Shown here one piece after another: positions 21,664 to 33,125 of a stretch of 64,000 nucleotides of DNA. A model generated the notes under the pieces. It ran no database searches. It worked only from the letters and a program-made list of their open reading frames with translations, and was not told the origin of the DNA. The stretch lies in the NCBI GenBank assembly GCA_013396655.1, contig WBMV01000298.1, forward strand, positions 1,035,515-1,099,514, in the 5' to 3' direction. This stretch comes from Campylorhamphus procurvoides. Taxonomy: Eukaryota; Chordata; Aves; Passeriformes; Dendrocolaptidae. Made by a program: the position numbers and the translations under genes. How positions within the stretch are numbered: the first letter of the stretch is position 1; every line of letters begins with the position of its first letter.

Positions 21664-24600
21664 GTAGGTGGTCAGTCCATAGATAACACTGGTGTTGAAC
21701 TATCAATATTTCATGGGATGGTGCAAGCATACATGTAGGTACTGCTCCAGTCTGCTTCAGCCAAAGAGTTTGCTCCTGTATAAATTATATTAATGTTTCA
21801 AATCACATTTTTAAAGGACAGGTTTACAGCTGGCATAAATAAATCATTGAGTACAGGTAAATGAAAAATAGACTAGTGTAAGTATCAGGATGTTGCTCTA
21901 CATGTGCATTTAATACCAGTGGACATCTTCAGCTGTGTGATAAGCCATGTAAGTCTTGCCAGCATGAGGCCCAGGTCGATTGCCCAAAAGAAAATGCTTT
22001 TGATCCAAAGCTGAAGTACTGGAAGGAGAGAAAATAAATAGGTTTTTTTCCAGTTTTCTTGAATGAAGTAGAGCAAAAGACTACACAGTACTTGTACCGA
22101 TCAGGTGGCTGACGGTAGATTAGAAGTGGGTAACTTATCTACCAGGATAAAGCAGTCTGTTGGAAAAGTTAGGATTTTTTTTTTACAGGATTACCCTGTA
22201 AAAAGCATCAGAAGGCACTAACTTAGAAGAGGGTTGAATTAAGCTAAAAATTCACATTTGGCACAAGAGCAGCTTGATCATTAGTAAGCTACAAGAGCAT
22301 TGTGAAGAGGTGTCATACCTCATCTCATCAGAAGTCTCACAAGGCATAAATCAACCTCCATTTGAAAAATGTTGGGTTGCAAGGGAAGGAAAGAACTCTA
22401 AATGGGGACCATTTCAGTTCCTTACTGACACAGTCGGGTGGTAGTTAACATGACTCTAATCATGTTCCTTAACCTTGTGGAAGATACAAGAATTTCCTGT
22501 ACTTCACCAAAAGTGTTAGTTGTAACATCAACTTTTTTTCTTAATAGAAAGGCTGGGCCATACTGTACAGTGTAAGTGAACTTAATTTTTTTTTTGATCT
22601 CTTATTGTATTTATTTACTAAACATGAAGATACTAACAACACCTCGTCTGTACTGCAGTTATTCCTGCTGGCTTAAAACTAGCTTGAAGCTACTGACATG
22701 GCTCCTTTTGGACTGTCTGTCCAGCTGGCAATTCTCAGGCAATGTGCTGATATGGTAGTAGTGATTAACCATTTCTGTGCTGCAGGCTTGAAAATAATGT
22801 CCTCAAACTCTCATTGCTTTACTTATATGTGAACTATCTGAGGAGTTGTACTACGTGAAACGTCAAGCTTCTTTAACATCAGCCTGATCTTGTAGTGATT
22901 TTACCATCTGATAAGTAACTAGTCTTTCTGGAAAGCTGGGTAGTTTTGATAGCATTTCATGAAATATGTGTTATATATATTTCTTCAAAATCATGCACTT
23001 AGGTGTTTTTTGAAACCAAAGAAAACCAGATCATCAGGAAAAATAAATGTGGAGAACGTGAAGCAGCTTTTCTTCGTGTCACTGTTGAACCACTTTTTTG
23101 GTTGCTTCTTCCCTTCCTTGTGACCTTTCAATTTCTGGATTAAATTCAGCAGAATTTCATAAAAGCCTGTTCCCTCAAGTGACCCTACTGCTTTGAGGCA
23201 AAAGCAGATTCATTTTGTGTGGCCATTTTCTTGACATCTGCCTAATTGGATTTTGAGCTGCAATGTGAATGCAGTCACATCAGTGCATCTGATGTCATTA
23301 GCCTGGGTGTTTTATTACTTGCTTTTCATACCTGAGTGTCCAGATGTTTGTTTTAGTATGAGGATGCTGCTAGCACAGTACAGGCTTTGAATTGAAATGT
23401 TCCCTAGAAAACTTTCAGAGTGAAATAGAGGTTCATGAATTCTTAGCCAGAAAATGTAGGGTGTTTGATTAATGAATCTGGGACAGGTTATCATGACTTG
23501 TCTCCAGCTTCTTAAGAAACTGGCATGTTTTAGTCTGAAAGCAAGGATCAGCCAAGGGCACTAAATGCAGCATTCACAGAAGTGGACAGTGCAGTGACTA
23601 ATTCAAGTGTATCTGCAGAGACTGCACTGTCCTTTGAACTGCTGGATGAAAGTTTCATTGCTCTCCCAGTGTAGTGGGATGTAACTGACTCGAGGTAGGA
23701 GTCAAGGATGTGGAGGCACAGGCATGACCATACATGCTTCTATGACAGCTTGAAAGATTCTGCCCATATGCTTAAGTCATGCAATAGCAGTAATGAAATT
23801 CTACTGCCATTTTTAAATCCCTTCCCTGAATGCTTTCTGCCTCTCTTCAGAGTTGTTAATGATTTGGATTTTATGTATATCTGTGAAAAGTAAAGACTTG
23901 GATGCTCTCAAGGCCATAAGGAGAGTGTGCATGGGAAGTTAAAGACCAGGAGGCCAAAAGGGTTGATGTGTAGGTCATACTGGATAAGTGGGGTGGGCTG
24001 GCATTTTTCAAAGATGCTCTTGTGTTACATAGCCTGTCAGACTACTAAACTAACAGTTCTCTCTTCCTGAATTCTGGAGAAGGATAGCCTTTTTTTCCCT
24101 TTGTGTTATTTGAATGAAAATCATAGCAAGTCAGGCATATGAATGAAAAGCATAGCAAGATGAACTAAACTGTCCTCAGTAAAGTCTGTAATGGTTCTGA
24201 TTGTGGCTTAAGTGCGTGAACTTACTCTTTAACTTAAATGAATCTTTGTGCATAATTATTTTTTTTAAGTGAAAACTTATTATAGCAGCTATTTCCCTTA
24301 ACTTTACAATCTGCTTTTACTAAAATACAGTACTACAAGTGCTATAGTGTGTTAGCTGTTAGGAAGTTGGGATGATTTCTTACACTATGTAGAAGGCAGA
24401 GGAAAATGTATATTTTCTTGGGCCTGTTATGAGTTGTATTCAGTAAATGGACTCTAGTCATGAAGAGAATGGAGTCTGTCACCCTTGCATTCTTATGAAG
24501 AAGCAAGCAGAGCATCAGCATAAGGACTCATTCAGCTCTCTCATTCTTTGAAACCTTGTGGTTTTGAGGTTACATATGTGCTGCATAACAGTCCTGCTTT

Positions 24601-24710
24601 TCAGAACAGCTTTGAGAATGCCGAGGAGACTGTGTGGTTTCCAGATGGTTGGTGTTAGATTCTTGCTTTTTTTTTTCCTTTCTCTGTTTTTTTTAAAATC
24701 TATTTTTTAG
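21664..24710 (+). other. SNAP91: SNAP91 intron, 3.0 kb
   Basis: AT-rich intron. It contains a candidate 24-nt microexon at 22548-22571 (see findings) and a near-perfect 20-bp tandem-like duplication at 24111-24159. No mobile element was recognised. Confidence 0.7.
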
Positions 24711-24794
24711 GCAGGAGCTGTGCCTCCAGCAAGTGCTGTTCCTGCCGCAGGAGGTACTCCACCTGTCCCACAGCCAGGAGCAGCATTTGGGATG
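24711..24794 (+). CDS. SNAP91: SNAP91 coding exon, 28 codons
   Basis: Acceptor tttttag after a long T-rich tract, donor gtgagt. It encodes AGAVPPASAVPAAGGTPP, then VPQPGAAFGM. It matches the Pro/Gly/Ala segment of AP180 after SAPL. It is 84 nt and phase 0 at both ends, so it could be skipped without a frameshift. Confidence 0.92.
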
Positions 24795-24864
24795 GTGAGT
24801 CTCTTCTGTCACCCAGCTCTCCTTCCTTCCCCCAGCACCCTGCTGACTCTGTGTTGATTTACAG

Positions 24865-24969
24865 CCCCCAGCAGGTGCAGGTGTGCCCATGATGCCCCAA
24901 CAGCCAGTTATGTACGGGCAGCCTATGATGAGGCCCCCATTTGGAGCAGCCACTGGCCCTGGTGTACAG
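24865..24969 (+). CDS. SNAP91: SNAP91 coding exon, 35 codons
   Basis: Acceptor tttacag, donor gtaagc, after a 70-base intron. It encodes PPAGAGVPMMPQQPVMYG, then QPMMRPPFGAATGPGVQ, the Met/Pro/Gln-rich segment of AP180. It is 105 nt and phase 0 at both ends. Confidence 0.95.
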
Positions 24970-27150
24970 GTAAGCACTGCTGCTGGATGAATGTTTCATC
25001 CCTCTCCATTTCTCTACAAAGTAGCTTATGTTATATGCATTGTCTCAGTTCAGCTCTAGCTGTAGGTCTGCTACAGGATCAGCTGCCTGGCTTGCAGCAG
25101 ATCGCAAGAACCATCTTAATTTTTACCAATTGCCTTGAATGAAACCAATGAAATAGGTTTGAAAAGTCTCTGGCAGCTAACTGCATTCAGGATCTGGCTT
25201 TGGGAGATACTTGAGTAAAGCTCAGAGTGGAGTTGGTGGGCATTGCTATTCTGTTCGCAGCCTACCATAATTTAGTAGAGCTGCTCTCAGCATCTTTTCC
25301 TCCCAGCCCACCGAGAGACTCCTCAGAAAACTGACCTGTTTATGAGCAAGCTAAAGTCTCCCGTTCTGGCACGACAGCTGTTTCTCAGTAAATATGACTT
25401 GATCTGTTTCAGGCTGATAGCTTGCTAGGTTTCTTTCAGTGCAAAACAACTGCATTCAGATATGAACTACCATAGCGTATGCAACATTAGAGTGCACAGG
25501 ATGCTTGTTTTTCACAGCAATGCACAGATTTAAATACCGTGGAGAGTTTTTTTTCTAATTTACATTAAAGGAATGCAGATGAATAATCTTGATCAGTCAC
25601 TGTATTATTTTGTAAGTGGGAGATACATGACTGCTCAATCCTTCTTGTTTTTAAACTATATTTACCTCATCTGACTTTGTGATATTCACATATTTAGACA
25701 GAGAGGGGACACGAGTTTGGCCACCTAAAACTAAAGCAAACCAATTCCTAATTCTGCACTAATTAAAAATAAGGAGGAACCATTGTGTCACAAGTTACTG
25801 GTTGCCAGGGAGATGAACCCTTTCTTTAATATGCTGAAAAAACATAACAGAGTAGTTAATGGTGAAGTAGGTTGAGTGAGTTGAGCCATATTGTCCTTCC
25901 TGTTGAAGTGGGTAATAGCAGCTGCTTTTCATAGTTTCCTAGGAATTTTTTTAACTTAAGGGTCATAAATTTGGAAGTGCAGCAGCATGTACCCACTGTG
26001 ATGCAAAGCTTTTAGCTTCTAGCCAGTAAGTGATACAGCATAAGCTGTAGTAACCTGTTCCAGGCTATTTTTTCAGAGGAGAGTTAGGTTTGTAATAATT
26101 CTGAAAAGGAAAGGGCCCTTCCAGAGGAGAGGCAGGGGATGACTTAGCTCTGGCATTCTGCTTCTTTGTAAGCCAGAAGTCCATCTTGTCTTTCAAGTAA
26201 GGTGGGAGATGGAAGCTGATGCTGCAGCTCTAAAATCTCACTTGTAACTCTGGAAACCAAGACACCTCCCCTGTTTGGCAAATATTAAGCAGTCAACATG
26301 TAGCAAACCACACTTTTTAAGTAGGGAACTACATTCCAAATGAGCCGTGTCAGGGTTTTCTCTGTACAAATGGGAAGATCTTGAAACTGCTCTAAGAACA
26401 TACTTGGTCTTGCTTTTCCTCCCACCTCAACCTGTCTCTGCACTTGCCAAGAACAGTATTATGGGATACAGACAATTCTTCTAAAAGAGTAGTCATCAGG
26501 GTACAGGGGTTACATATAAAATACCTCTAGTGCCTTGGGTTAAGGTAGGGATGGGGAGGAATAAGGACAGGTTGGGAGAAACATTTGACCACCATAGTGA
26601 GAAGTATTGCATGGAACTCGAAAACAAACATTTTCTGTGGAATAGCTGATGATTTTTATACCTACCAAAGGAGGAACCTTGTATAATCTAGTCATGTTTC
26701 CAGTACATTTTGGGCTCTTATGTGCATTACCAATGTAGAATAATTTGTGTTTAAATACCAGTTGGCAGGATTTTCAGTCGTGCTCTGCAGCATGCACTCT
26801 GCTTACTCTGCACCTTGGTGTTTACCATCTAACAGTTGCTCATCTTCTCTCTGAGCTGATGACCCTAACGCCATTCTGTCTTACAGGGAGAGAGTGATTT
26901 GAAGCTATGCTAATTAGGATCTGCAGCATCTTTAGCATTATCCATTAAACCTGCCAAACATTGTTAACCCTGTAGTAAGGTTGGAATCTAAACAATGCTT
27001 GAGCAAAATGGCACCACACTGAACTTGCAGAAAAATGAGAACTTTGTATGCTTGCAATGTGCTTGTGTAAGGACCATCTGTATCTATCTAATGCTTGTGT
27101 ATTCTTGTCTGCTTTGTTTTTTTCCTGCTGTCCTGGCTGACGCCTGTTAG
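24970..27150 (+). other. SNAP91: SNAP91 intron, 2.2 kb
   Basis: AT-rich intron. A good acceptor ends at 26886; the sequence after it reads eight codons in phase and then a stop, a possible weak alternative terminal exon. Otherwise nothing recognised. Confidence 0.65.
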
Positions 27151-27243
27151 CTTTCTCCAAGCCCAACTCCTGCTACTCAGAGTCCCAAGAAACCTCCAAC
27201 AAAGGACCCATTAGCGGATCTTAACATCAAGGATTTCTTGTAA
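27151..27243 (+). CDS. SNAP91: SNAP91 last coding exon with stop codon
   Basis: Acceptor cctgttag. It encodes LSPSPTPATQSPKKPPTK, then DPLADLNIKDFL and TAA at 27241-27243, the exact C terminus expected of AP180. Three bases after the stop lies a gtaagg donor, so the transcript probably splices again in the 3'UTR; such a short distance should not trigger nonsense-mediated decay. Confidence 0.97.
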   Translation, partial: LSPSPTPATQSPKKPPTKDPLADLNIKDFL

Positions 27244-28531
27244 ACAGTAAGGTATTCTGTGACTGCCTGCATAAACATGTTACACTGTGGTACATGTCTG
27301 GCACACAGATGTATGAATATGTTGAATATGACTGATAAAATTGTAGCTGCAGAGATAGATAGAAACATGAACTGATAATGAAAACTGAAATCTCTGTCCA
27401 CACTATTAATTTTAGCCTGAAAGCTTGACTTTTAACTACTTCTTTTGCCATAAGTGACTGCCAGGAAGCGTTATCTTCAACATATAACTGCCATTTTTAC
27501 CTTGTTTCTATTCAGTCTAAGGTTTCAGGTTTGACTTTTTTCCTGAAATTAATACTGAAACATATAGAATTATGACATGGTAAAAATACTGGGGGGGTGG
27601 GGAGGAATGTGGTGCTGAAGAGGCTTTTTCCAGTCTTGTGGGTATTGAAACAGATTTTGTATCATAGGTGTGAAGGTATCAAAAGAAGTAAAACTTACAT
27701 ATTCTGGTCATCAAGGGAAGGTTGTTTGCATCTCTTAACGGCTGCCAGCTAATGTTCTCCCCCACCATACAGTTTTTCAAGGCAGTAATTCTCTGAATGC
27801 TAAAGGCATGAGGTCCTGAGCAGTGTTGTGTAGAACAAAAGTGAAGAAGAACAGAGAAGTACATGTAGAGAAAAAATGGAGAAGCAGCAGAAAAGCAGTA
27901 CTGCAGAATGGAAGGAAAAAAGGCCAAAGTGTTACTGTTAGGTCTTTGGAGAAGGATGTTAAGAGGACCAAGTAGAAATGTCAACTTGAACGGAACACTT
28001 ATGCCAGTTGAAAAATAATAATGCAGAAGATAGGCATTTCATAATTAAGCCTAGAATAATTTGCCAGGTGAGGAGAGGACAGTCATTACATAACTTTAAA
28101 GCCTTCTTCATGAGTCACTTTTCTTCCTTCATAGAGCTTAATTGCAAAACTTGTTGTAAGCCTCCTCTGCACTGGAGTTGGCAGCAGTGGATGAGATCAG
28201 GCTGTTCTTAGCAGGCATCACCCAGTCCCACTTCACCCTTCTCCAAATTCCAGCCACAGGGAGGTATACCTGGCACCTGGTGGAGATGGCCAGGATTGGG
28301 CTTGCACCTTCATTGCTGGGACTCACTGCTTTCAATTTGTATTTATAGCAGAGAGATAATAATATATAGGAGAGAGATTCATAACTATCTGTGGGAAGAG
28401 TGATGCTTCATTAAAAACTGATAGCAACTCCCTGGAGGTGTGAAGAGATGAGCACGTTTGGTGCTCTTTCTAGAATGTGCTTTACTAACTCATTGCTCCA
28501 GTTTTCATCTAATACTTTTCTGTATTTACAG
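27244..28531 (+). other. SNAP91: Probable 3'UTR intron of SNAP91
   Basis: Begins with gtaagg at 27247 and ends with the acceptor tgtatttacag at 28531. Contains no reading frame of note and no recognised repeat. The intron is inferred from splice signals alone; the alternative is that the coding exon simply continues into UTR. Confidence 0.55.
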
Positions 28532-28888
28532 CTGCAGTTTTTCTGACTGGATGCTAAAAACGTGAGTCTGGAGTTCTACAAATGGATGCTCAGAGTTTCC
28601 AAGTGAGCCACCAGTACCAAACCTAGCGCTTACTCAGACTTTCTCTTCCTCCTGAAACGTGTAGCACAGCTGTGAAAGTGAACATTAGGAATGTGTACTA
28701 CCTTAGCTGTTATCCCTACTCTCTCGGAATTTGTGTACTTGGGTTATTTGTGTTTTACAATTTAAACAATGGATGTATGTTTCTGATGCCTTCTAGTGCT
28801 TTTCTGAACCTATCCCATGGGGGCAGATTATGCAGCTGTTGTTTGGTGAGCCATTTGGAGCAATGTCTGTGGTTTTTGAAGGTTTCAA

Positions 28889-28896
28889 TGTATATA
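28889..28896 (+). promoter_or_regulatory. Pumilio-type element TGTATATA in SNAP91 3'UTR
   Basis: Exact match to the UGUANAUA consensus bound by Pumilio proteins, on the sense strand within the inferred UTR. An 8-base match is weak evidence on its own. Confidence 0.35.
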
Positions 28897-29949
28897 ACTT
28901 TTTGAGGACACCTAAATTTTCCCTAGGACCCAATTTCTCCTTTATCTGTTACAAAACATAGTGTGATAATACAAGATAGTAAAGAAAATACTTGAGAAAT
29001 TGTGCAGAATACTTTTTTTTTCCCAGTCACAGGAATCTCAATTGTCGTGAAAAAAATGTTTTATTTTTGTGGCACTGTATATGTTAAGATAATTTAAAGT
29101 AATATAAAGGAAAACTTCCATAACAAATACTTTTTCAATGATTTACCAAGAATGAAAAATCATATCTGAAAGAATACCATATTTATTGCTGTTTTTATTT
29201 TAAAATCTATTTTAATTATTTAAGTTTTTGCTTTTAAAATTGGCATATTTATCAGTTCTTGCTAAATGCACTGAAAATAAGTAAAGGGTCAGTTTCTCTC
29301 CATGTAGTTGGGAAAAAAGCAACCATAGTTATGCTAACATTAAGGGATTTCAAATATGAGAGCACTTTTTGGTATATCTGTAGTCAAAACATTACAAGTG
29401 ATGTTACTCATCTCTGTTCAGTTCTTCTGTACATCTCTTAATTTAGTGCTTACCTGTGTATGCCTTAGGCTAGTGTTTTCTCCATTGCCCCGAATGCGCT
29501 GTGAGTAGCTTTTGTACTATTGGTGATTAGATTTAATTCTGATCCAGAGATCCATGCCCTTTACTGTACATACTGTGTTTCTTTAATTTTTATTTGTTCT
29601 CATACTGTTTCTGCTGATGGCTTGGTGTAAGATCTTGACTCTTCAATGAGGTCACTGTTGATCAGTGTTACAAGTGGCTTGGCAGTTCTCTGTAAAAGCA
29701 TATTGGGTTGGAAAGATATTCACCTGAAGTCTTTCAAATGAACTATTTAATCAATGTATGGTACCATTAAAAGTGGTTGTATCTGAATTTGCTGTGGGGA
29801 TAACATACACTGTAATGGGAAAGTTCTATAAAAAGCTGATTTCAAAATGGCTTTTCTTTGTATTTCAGTTCAAAAAGAAAAAAATCCCAAACAAAAAAAA
29901 TAGAAAAAAAAAGAAAAAATCCCCAGTGCATGTGTGCCCTCTGAGATGC

Positions 29950-29955
29950 AATAAA
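29950..29955 (+). terminator. SNAP91: Polyadenylation signal AATAAA of SNAP91
   Basis: Canonical hexamer on the sense strand, 2.7 kb after the stop codon, followed by a T-rich segment about 30 bases later. The antisense CR1 at 30093 begins just beyond, so the unique UTR appears to end here. Confidence 0.65.
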
Positions 29956-30092
29956 CACCTTGATCAAAGTAAATATCTTGTTGCCAGTTTCATAATCATT
30001 GAGATATTGAGCACAGTAACATGCTTTGAGAGGGGAAAATGTGGATAGGTCCAGACACAGATTGCTGAGTCTGCTGCATGTGGTAATGACTT

Positions 30093-30500
30093 TTATAGAA
30101 TTGTAGAATCATTTAGGTTGGAAAAGACATCTGAGAACATGGAGTCCAACAGTTAACCTAACACTGCCAAGTCCACCCCTCGACCATGTCCCTAAGGGCC
30201 AATCTACACATCTTTTAAATACCTCTGGGGATGGTGACTCTACCCTTTCCTGGGTAGCCTGTTCCAATAATCAACAATCCTTTCTGTGAAGAAATTTTTC
30301 CTAATAGCCAACCTAAACCTCCCATGCTACAACTTCAGGCAGTTTCTACTTACCCTGTTTCTTGTTACCTGTGAGAAGAGGCCAACCCCCACCTGACTTG
30401 AGCAGCCTTTCCCTCATCCACCAAGTGGGTCATGCTGTCGCAGGGGGAGACCAGGCCCTTGCTCCTGACAAACTTTTTCCTAACAGCCCTCTGGACAGGG
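30093..30500 (-). repeat. CR1 LINE 3' fragment
   Basis: Begins 'tatagaattgtagaatcatt', then 'taggttggaaaagacatctg', and continues with 'aagaaatttttcctaatagcc' minus-strand CR1 sequence and 'gagaagaggccaaccccc'. The far end near 'ccaccaagtgggtcatgctg' also resembles CR1. About 400 bases, antisense, diverged. Confidence 0.8.
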
Positions 30501-31725
30501 GACACTTCTCTCAAGGGAGTTTATCTCTAGCCTCAATCTGCCTGCTGATCCATTAGAAACATACCTGGACACGTGCAAGAGCCTGTCTCTTCCCACAAAG
30601 GTGGCACCAAAATGTTGAGATTCTTTAACTGAAGAGACCTTTTCTGGCAGTTTACTCCACTCATGGCACCAGTTTTGGACACCAATTAATTATCAAGTGT
30701 GTGCTAGAAGATTGGTTTTCATAGTTTCTTTTAGATATCTGAATAACCTTACCAGTAATTTCATCTCGCCACCATTCCCAGCTCATTTCAGCTGTGCCCA
30801 GTGTATGGCCAACAAGAGTGGGAACAGCCTCCTGGGTATGGGGACTGCCTCAGGAGCAGCACCACAATGCCATCCTTTGANNNNNNNNNNNNNNNNNNNN
30901 NNNNNNNNNNNNNNNNGTGGTGGGCAGGGCTGCACCTTTGGGTGCAACACCCTTGTGTCACAGTGCCACAACCTGGCAATGTAGTATTCACAGTGCCCCA
31001 GGGCAGAATAAAGGGAGCATCCTCCTTTGTCCCTGGCCAGCCAGCCCAGCAGATGGTCCAAAGACATCTGAGATGAAGCCTTTGAAGAACTGGTGGAATT
31101 ACTTGCAGGGAGGAAGACTGGAGGCTGGTTGAGGCTGCTGGAGATTCTTCTGCAAGGCCACATCCTGGTAGAGCCATGTTCAAAGTCCATCTGGTGGGTC
31201 AAAATCCTGCTTCAGGCCTCAGGAGATACCAGCTCCTCAGGAGACGAGAAGAACCACTGACTCCAGTGGCAAGGCCAAGGGAATACCTTCTTGAGAAGCA
31301 CTGCAGCGCTCTCTGTCCTCATCCCCTGCAAATCCAGAGGCAGCTGCCTTTAGAAATGGGATGCAGAGATGTTGCAAGAGGTCCCAATGGTTTGGAGCAC
31401 CCACTGGTGTCCTGCCAGGCATGGGAAGGAGTCTTGCCTCCAGGGTCAATCAGACATGGTTCATGTGGCCATTCTTGGAAGTCCCTGAGATGGCTCCATC
31501 TCCTGGAGGAAAGACCAGCCTGTGAGATGAGGAGGCAGATCTTGCTCACATGTTCACTGAATAGCTTATCGCCAGCTCTGGGGTTAGAATTCTCCCCCAG
31601 GGCAAATTGGCACTCTTTCCCTGGGTTTTTTCACCTTTGTCTACAGCACTGAGCACGTCCACTTGTCAGGGCTCCTTTGGGCCATTTTTGCCAAATGCCT
31701 GCTGCTTGTGCTCTGTAAAGTGCTT
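30501..31725. other. GC-richer unidentified segment with assembly gap
   Basis: Unlike its AT-rich surroundings. Several overlapping open frames of 90-160 codons occur on both strands, but none has a recognisable domain, and two run across the N gap. Most likely repeat-derived or non-coding. Its right end shares about 70 bases of imperfect similarity with sequence just beyond the next CR1. Confidence 0.4.
30881..30916. other. Assembly gap, 36 N
   Basis: A run of 36 N. The true length is unknown. Reading frames drawn across it are not real evidence for a gene. Confidence 0.99.
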
Positions 31726-31732
31726 TGTATTT

Positions 31733-32607
31733 AGGGGAGGAAGATTTTTTCCTTGGAGGAGCTGTGGACTCCCTCAAAAGCAGGGAGGCGTTGCAGAGAG
31801 ATCTCAACAAATCAGAGGACTGGGCAATCACCAACCATATGAAGTTCAACAAGGGGAAGTGCACCTGGAATAGGGCAAACTCAGATGTACTTACAGACTG
31901 GCGAACGAGACACTGAAAAGCTGCCATAGGAAGGGACCTGGGGATCCTGGTCAATGGCAACTTGAATATGAGCCAGCAGTGCCCTGGCAGCCAGGAGGGC
32001 CAAACATGTCCAGGGGGGCATCAGGTACAGCATCCCTGGCCAGTCAAGGGAGAGGATTTTCCTGCTCTGCTCTGCACTGAGGTGGCCTCACCTCGAACAT
32101 TGTGTGCAGCTTTGGACACTACAACATAAAAAAGACATTAAGCTATTGGAGTGTGTCCAAAGGAGAGTAACGAAAATGGTGAAGGGCCTTGAGGGGGAGC
32201 CGTGTGAGGAGCAGCTGAGGGCACTTGGTCTGTTCAGCCTGAAGAAAAGGAGACTGAGGGGAGACCTCATTGCAGTTACAACTTCCTTGTGAGGGGAAGA
32301 GGAGAGGCAGGCACTGATCTCTTCTCTGTGGTGACCAGTGACAGGACCTGAGGGAATAGCCTGAAGTTGTGTCAGGGAGGGTTAGTTTGGATATTAGAAA
32401 GAGGTTCTTCACCCAGAGGGTGTTTGAGCATTGGAACAGGCTCCCTGGGGAAGTGGTCACAGCACCAAGCCTGACAGAGTTCAAGAAGCATTTGAGTGAT
32501 ACTCTCAGGCACATGGTGTGACTCTGGGGGATAGTCCTATGCAGGGCTCGGAGTTGAACTCGATGATCCTTGTGGGTTCCTTCCAATTTGGCATATTCTG
32601 TGACTCC
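31733..32607 (+). repeat. CR1 LINE fragment with remnant of the reverse-transcriptase ORF end
   Basis: About 875 bases in sense orientation. The 5' part still translates to SLKSREALQRDLNKSEDW and ITNHMKFNKGKC, the conserved region after the reverse transcriptase of CR1 ORF2. It then runs through 'ctgttcagcctgaagaaaag' and 'aagaggttcttcacccagag' to the 3' tail 'gcatattctgtgactc'. It is 5' truncated and interrupted by frame breaks, so not mobile by itself. Confidence 0.9.
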
Positions 32608-33125
32608 AGGGGTGTCTCCCACATGTTGCTTCTTGTCCCTGGAGCACTGAGTGCAGTCCCTTGTCAGGGCTCTGCTGGGCCCTTGAGGCTCACTTCTTGC
32701 CTGCTGCCCTTGCACCTCCCAGGCACCACTCACATCCTGGCTCACTCTGACTCCCTTTCCTATCACTGGACGAGAAGCACAGTGCAGGAGCATTTAGAGG
32801 GTAAAAAGTAGGATTGGCTTAGGTAAGTTCAAAACTTTGGAAAATACCATATACCTCCTTCTCTTCCTCCTTGTTTTTTGTGAGTTAGCAGTCCCAATCC
32901 TCATTTTTCAAATTCTTGCTCTTCAGGTGATGAGAACCAGTATACGATGATTTCACCCTAAGATGTGGCACTGATGATAGCCCTTTCTTCTCACAGGCTG
33001 CCTTCCTGTTTCTGGCAGTTGCTGCTCTTTAAGCAGTACAGGAGAGATCCATACAAATCCAGACTGAGCACAAAGCCACCAGTAAAATGGGGAGTGGGAG
33101 AGGAGAATTCTCTAGTTAACTTTTA

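Larger units (their letters stand above)
1..29975 (+). other. SNAP91: SNAP91 (AP180) gene, 3' part: introns, 15 coding exons and 3'UTR
   Basis: AP180 promotes clathrin cage assembly and links AP-2 and clathrin to the presynaptic membrane during synaptic vesicle endocytosis. The exons in this window match the C-terminal assembly region of vertebrate AP180 in order, including ISDPFAPEP, LQWNAGEKKLTGGANWQPK and the terminal DPLADLNIKDFL. The N-terminal ANTH domain is not here and should lie left of position 1. All junctions are GT-AG and the phases join without a break over 527 codons. PICALM, the paralogue, has a different C-terminal tail and does not carry the long Ala/Thr/Pro cassettes seen here. 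The neighbouring convergent PRSS35 also fits SNAP91. The 5' limit is the window edge; the 3' limit is inferred from an AATAAA. Confidence 0.95.
28532..29975 (+). other. SNAP91: SNAP91 3'UTR exon
   Basis: About 1.44 kb of AT-rich sequence from a strong acceptor to just past AATAAA at 29950-29955. It holds AT-rich ATTTA-like stretches near 29190-29220 and a Pumilio-type TGTATATA at 28889-28896. The end is placed about 20 bases beyond the poly(A) signal. Neuronal transcripts often have longer alternative UTRs, so further sites downstream cannot be excluded. Confidence 0.6.

Noticed and set aside
1..29975. PICALM in place of SNAP91
   Set aside because: PICALM lacks the Ala/Thr cassettes and ends differently; the C terminus NIKDFL and the PRSS35 neighbour fit SNAP91.
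30783..31202. Minus-strand frames of 131-139 codons and plus-strand frames across the N gap
   Set aside because: They depend on unknown bases and have no recognisable domain.
31725..31916. Frame with SLKSREALQRDL and ITNHMKFNKGKC as a host gene
   Set aside because: It is the end of CR1 ORF2, part of a truncated LINE.
32143..32793. 216-codon minus-strand frame
   Set aside because: Lies mostly antisense to a CR1 copy; similar long antisense frames recur in CR1 fragments generally and no domain is seen.
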